Below are positions 5,218 through 5,874 of a DNA stretch of 5,874 nucleotides, piece after piece. The DNA is from Candidatus Bathyarchaeota archaeon. GTDB lineage: Archaea > Thermoproteota > Bathyarchaeia > Bathyarchaeales > DTEX01. Below the pieces are notes generated by a model that searched no databases, had not been told where the DNA came from, and was given only the letters and a program-made list of their open reading frames with translations. Both the position numbers and the translations under genes were made by a program. Where the stretch lies: positions 1-5,874 of the forward strand of contig JAGGUU010000074.1 of assembly GCA_021158305.1 (NCBI GenBank), read 5' to 3'. Position 1 is the first letter of the stretch. Every line of letters starts with the position of its first letter.

Positions 5218-5547
5218 TTGGAAGAGCGAGACAGGATGAGAACGCAGAAAAGCAACAAAAAAGCTACGAAGGCTGTAGTAAAATCAGTAATGGATGTATC
5301 TAGGAATGAAATGGAAAGCACTGATATTCCTTTGATGCCTAATTCGAATAATATCTTGGACATGACTAAGCATCACGGTAATTCTATAATACCGTCGAAT
5401 CTGCAGAGAGCACTGTCCGAAAAAGATATTGCAGTTGCAAAGAAGGAAGCCTCTGAGCCAATTAATCTTGGAAATAACATTGCGAATCCCAGAGTGATTT
5501 CTTTCAATCATGCTTATTCATTTAATCTTTTAAAAGGAGGATTCTAA
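5218..5547 (+). CDS. Unrecognised protein translationally coupled to cheB
   Basis: An open frame of 109 codons from TTG 5218; ATG 5236 is the first ATG. The frame is open further upstream to 5110 without any ATG, GTG or TTG. I do not recognise it. It has no membrane segment or signal; the N-terminus is strongly basic (KSNKKATKAVVKSV), and the rest is rich in Asn, Ser and Met (MPNSNNILDM, NLGNNIANPR), suggesting a partly disordered protein. Its last codons, K-G-G-F, contain the ribosome binding site of the next gene, and its TAA touches the ATG of cheB directly. That spacing supports real translation and coupling to CheB, possibly as a chemotaxis accessory. It could also be a decayed gene or a chance open frame; the opposite-strand frames look worse. 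Confidence 0.45.
   Translation: MEERDRMRTQKSNKKATKAVVKSVMDVSRNEMESTDIPLMPNSNNILDMTKHHGNSIIPSNLQRALSEKDIAVAKKEASEPINLGNNIANPRVISFNHAYSFNLLKGGF
5532..5540 (+). promoter_or_regulatory. Strong ribosome binding site of cheB inside the preceding ORF
   Basis: AAAAGGAGG, seven bases before the ATG at 5548, is the best Shine-Dalgarno in the window. It is read as Lys-Gly-Gly codons in the upstream frame, so ribosomes finishing that frame would cover it. Confidence 0.8.
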
Positions 5548-5874
5548 ATGAAGAAGATTAAAGTATTAATCGTTGAATATTCGCTGTTATTGGGCAAGAT
5601 ATTATCTGATCTTTTAGCCCGCGATTCTCAGATAGAAATAGTCGGAGTAGTTAGAGATTATGATGAAGCCTTATTAAAGATAGAAAAAGTACATCCAGAT
5701 GTAATGATATTGGATTTAGACGTTTCGAGAATTGACACCTTGACATTCATAAAACAGGTTATGAAAAACACATCTACATCTGTTATAATGCTTAGCGATC
5801 TAACAAAAGACGTAACGGAACAACTATTCGAAGCTTTAGAACTTGGAGCAGTAGATTATATCCCTAAACCTTCA
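5548..5874 (+). CDS. cheB: CheB-type chemotaxis response regulator, N-terminal receiver only (runs off window)
   Basis: 109 codons are visible and the gene continues past the edge. The sequence is a CheY-like receiver most similar to CheB: phosphoacceptor D56 (VMILD), S83 at the Ser/Thr switch (VIMLS), ALELGAVDYIPKPS with K107 at the end, the hallmark leading into the CheB linker. CheB demethylates or deamidates methyl-accepting receptors once its receiver is phosphorylated by CheA; the methylesterase domain is not visible here. Two features are unusual: the acidic pair that binds Mg2+ (normally VDDS) is IVEYS, with E10 and Y11, and the MP after the phosphoacceptor pair is VS. Phosphorylation may be weak or altered. 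A diverged receiver of another output protein remains possible until the rest is seen. It starts directly after the stop of the preceding frame. Confidence 0.75.
   Translation, partial: MKKIKVLIVEYSLLLGKILSDLLARDSQIEIVGVVRDYDEALLKIEKVHPDVMILDLDVSRIDTLTFIKQVMKNTSTSVIMLSDLTKDVTEQLFEALELGAVDYIPKPS

Noticed and set aside
5172..5511. Minus-strand open frames opposite the unknown ORF (5172-5363, 5284-5511)
   Set aside because: No ribosome binding site or family likeness; the plus frame is better supported by its coupling to cheB.
1..5874. tRNA, rRNA or CRISPR array
   Set aside because: No T-loop/acceptor pairs, rRNA-like blocks or regularly spaced repeats were seen by eye on either strand.

Overview
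The window looks like part of a moderately AT-rich archaeal genome. The evidence is an archaeal-type AMP phosphorylase, an archaeal predicted nucleotidyltransferase (COG1665-like), a membrane-anchored winged-helix protein, a ubiquitin-like MoaD/SAMP protein ending in Gly-Gly, TATA-like boxes at archaeal promoter distances, and TTG starts. A CheB-type receiver at the right edge suggests a motile, chemotactic lineage. I cannot place it more precisely; thermophilic Thermoproteota-like or Bathyarchaeia-like groups are only a guess.

Left part (1-2415): the nucleotidyltransferase gene (minus strand, cut off by the window start) and the AMP phosphorylase gene (plus strand, complete) diverge from a 173-bp intergenic region with candidate TATA boxes for both directions. 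AMP phosphorylase feeds nucleotide ribose into the archaeal pentose-bisphosphate (type III RuBisCO) pathway; its partner enzymes are not in this window.

Middle (2416-3957): two minus-strand genes converge on the phosphorylase. The upstream one is a 96-residue beta-grasp sulfur carrier or protein modifier. After a 70-bp gap comes a signal peptide / beta-domain / CARDB-like / transmembrane / winged-helix protein, probably a membrane-bound transcriptional regulator.

Right-middle (3958-4985): this is an accessory-looking patch. A small exported or membrane protein gene is broken by a +1 frameshift. It lies between a 13-bp perfect inverted repeat, which is itself flanked by near-identical short direct repeats, as an old small insertion would be. 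Then comes about 330 bp with no convincing gene, and a minus-strand ribbon-helix-helix DNA-binding protein followed by a T-rich terminator.

Right end (4986-5874): a regulatory intergenic region holds three copies of ATATTCT next to the ribbon-helix-helix gene and a perfect 8-bp dyad placed between a TATA-like box and the predicted transcription start of the rightward unit. That unit encodes an unrecognised 109-residue protein whose last codons contain the ribosome binding site of the next gene, and then a CheB-like protein (first 109 residues only) whose receiver domain has an altered acidic pocket. The strongest candidates for something new are the possible small mobile element with its broken cargo gene, and the dyad-controlled unknown-protein/CheB unit.
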